Below, in pieces: positions 13,986-14,051 of a DNA stretch of 14,051 nt (the stretch's first letter is position 1; every line of letters begins with the position of its first letter). The stretch is taken from the NCBI GenBank assembly GCA_023262305.1, contig JALRCK010000005.1, positions 1 through 14,051 on the forward strand, given 5' to 3'. The DNA is from Deltaproteobacteria bacterium. GTDB lineage: Bacteria > Bdellovibrionota_C > UBA2361 > OMII01. The position numbers were made by a program, and so were the translations under genes. The notes under the pieces are model-generated. The model was not told where the DNA came from. It made no database searches and was given only the letters and a program-made list of their open reading frames with translations.

Positions 13986-14051
13986 ATGAAATACATTCGG
14001 GGGGTTGAGCGGTTGGCCTTTATGGCTGCGCTACTCCGGCATGATCGCCAA
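13986..14051 (+). CDS. Possible start of a plus-strand gene (22 codons, cut by window edge)
   Basis: ATG 13986 opens a frame that stays open to the window end: MKYIRGVERLAFMAALLRH and three more residues. The sequence looks like the first helix of a winged-helix regulator; WYL-domain (PafC-like) regulators often begin with a similar ERL…ALL helix. That resemblance is weak because only 22 residues are visible. There is no strong ribosome site, and a small inverted repeat precedes it. Confidence 0.35.
   Translation, partial: MKYIRGVERLAFMAALLRHDRQ

Noticed and set aside
1..14051. CRISPR arrays, tRNA/rRNA genes, insertion sequences, prophage or toxin–antitoxin pairs
   Set aside because: Reading both strands I found no repeat-spacer pattern, no tRNA-like fold, no transposase, integrase or phage gene, and no paired small genes of known toxin families.

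Overview
The window comes from a bacterial chromosome with roughly balanced base composition. Almost every gene lies on the minus strand; the exceptions are one release-factor-like gene and the possible start of a gene at the right edge. The content suggests a Gram-negative, possibly aquatic, lineage outside the well-studied model groups: an alpha/beta-fused 2-oxoacid dehydrogenase E1, a Hanks-type Ser/Thr kinase with an external domain, a receiver–Crp fusion regulator, and an AlgI-type O-acyltransferase. The fused E1 recalls Bdellovibrionota, other former Deltaproteobacteria and Bacteroidota. I cannot place the organism more precisely. I see no phage, insertion sequence, CRISPR array, tRNA or rRNA.

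Layout in coordinate order. 1–1230 holds an AlgI/MBOAT membrane acyltransferase that runs off the left edge. 1339–1917 holds a small membrane protein with a bacterial PH domain. 2246–6662 is a lipoate-linked cluster, transcribed lpd, then lipB, then fused E1. 6902–7357 (plus) is an ArfB-type peptidyl-tRNA hydrolase, which overlaps tail-to-tail with a small unknown protein at 7342–7551. 7655–8788 is a receiver plus Crp-type regulator with a clear intrinsic terminator behind it and a 5-4-5 palindrome in front. 8991–9386 is a FluC fluoride channel. 9489–13557 is a tight gene string: Ser/Thr kinase, two unknown exported proteins, then an RluA-family pseudouridine synthase. The last ~490 bases are intergenic and lead to a possible plus-strand gene starting at 13986.

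How the genes fit together. Lpd (E3), LipB (attaches the octanoyl precursor of lipoate) and fused E1 all serve a 2-oxoacid dehydrogenase complex, but the lipoylated E2 and lipoyl synthase LipA are not in the window. The kinase probably senses something outside the membrane, and the two exported proteins encoded directly after it are candidate partners. The receiver–Crp protein would link a phosphorelay to transcription, and the palindrome upstream is a plausible autoregulatory site.

The most unusual sequence observation is between lipB and E1: a 25-base echo of the lipB 3' end, 97 bases past the real one. Its four differences all fall at third codon positions and all are synonymous. This looks like the relic of a second, diverged lipB end. 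The kinase/exported-protein string and the receiver–Crp fusion are the best candidates for little-described biology. Nothing here amounts by itself to a proven new system.
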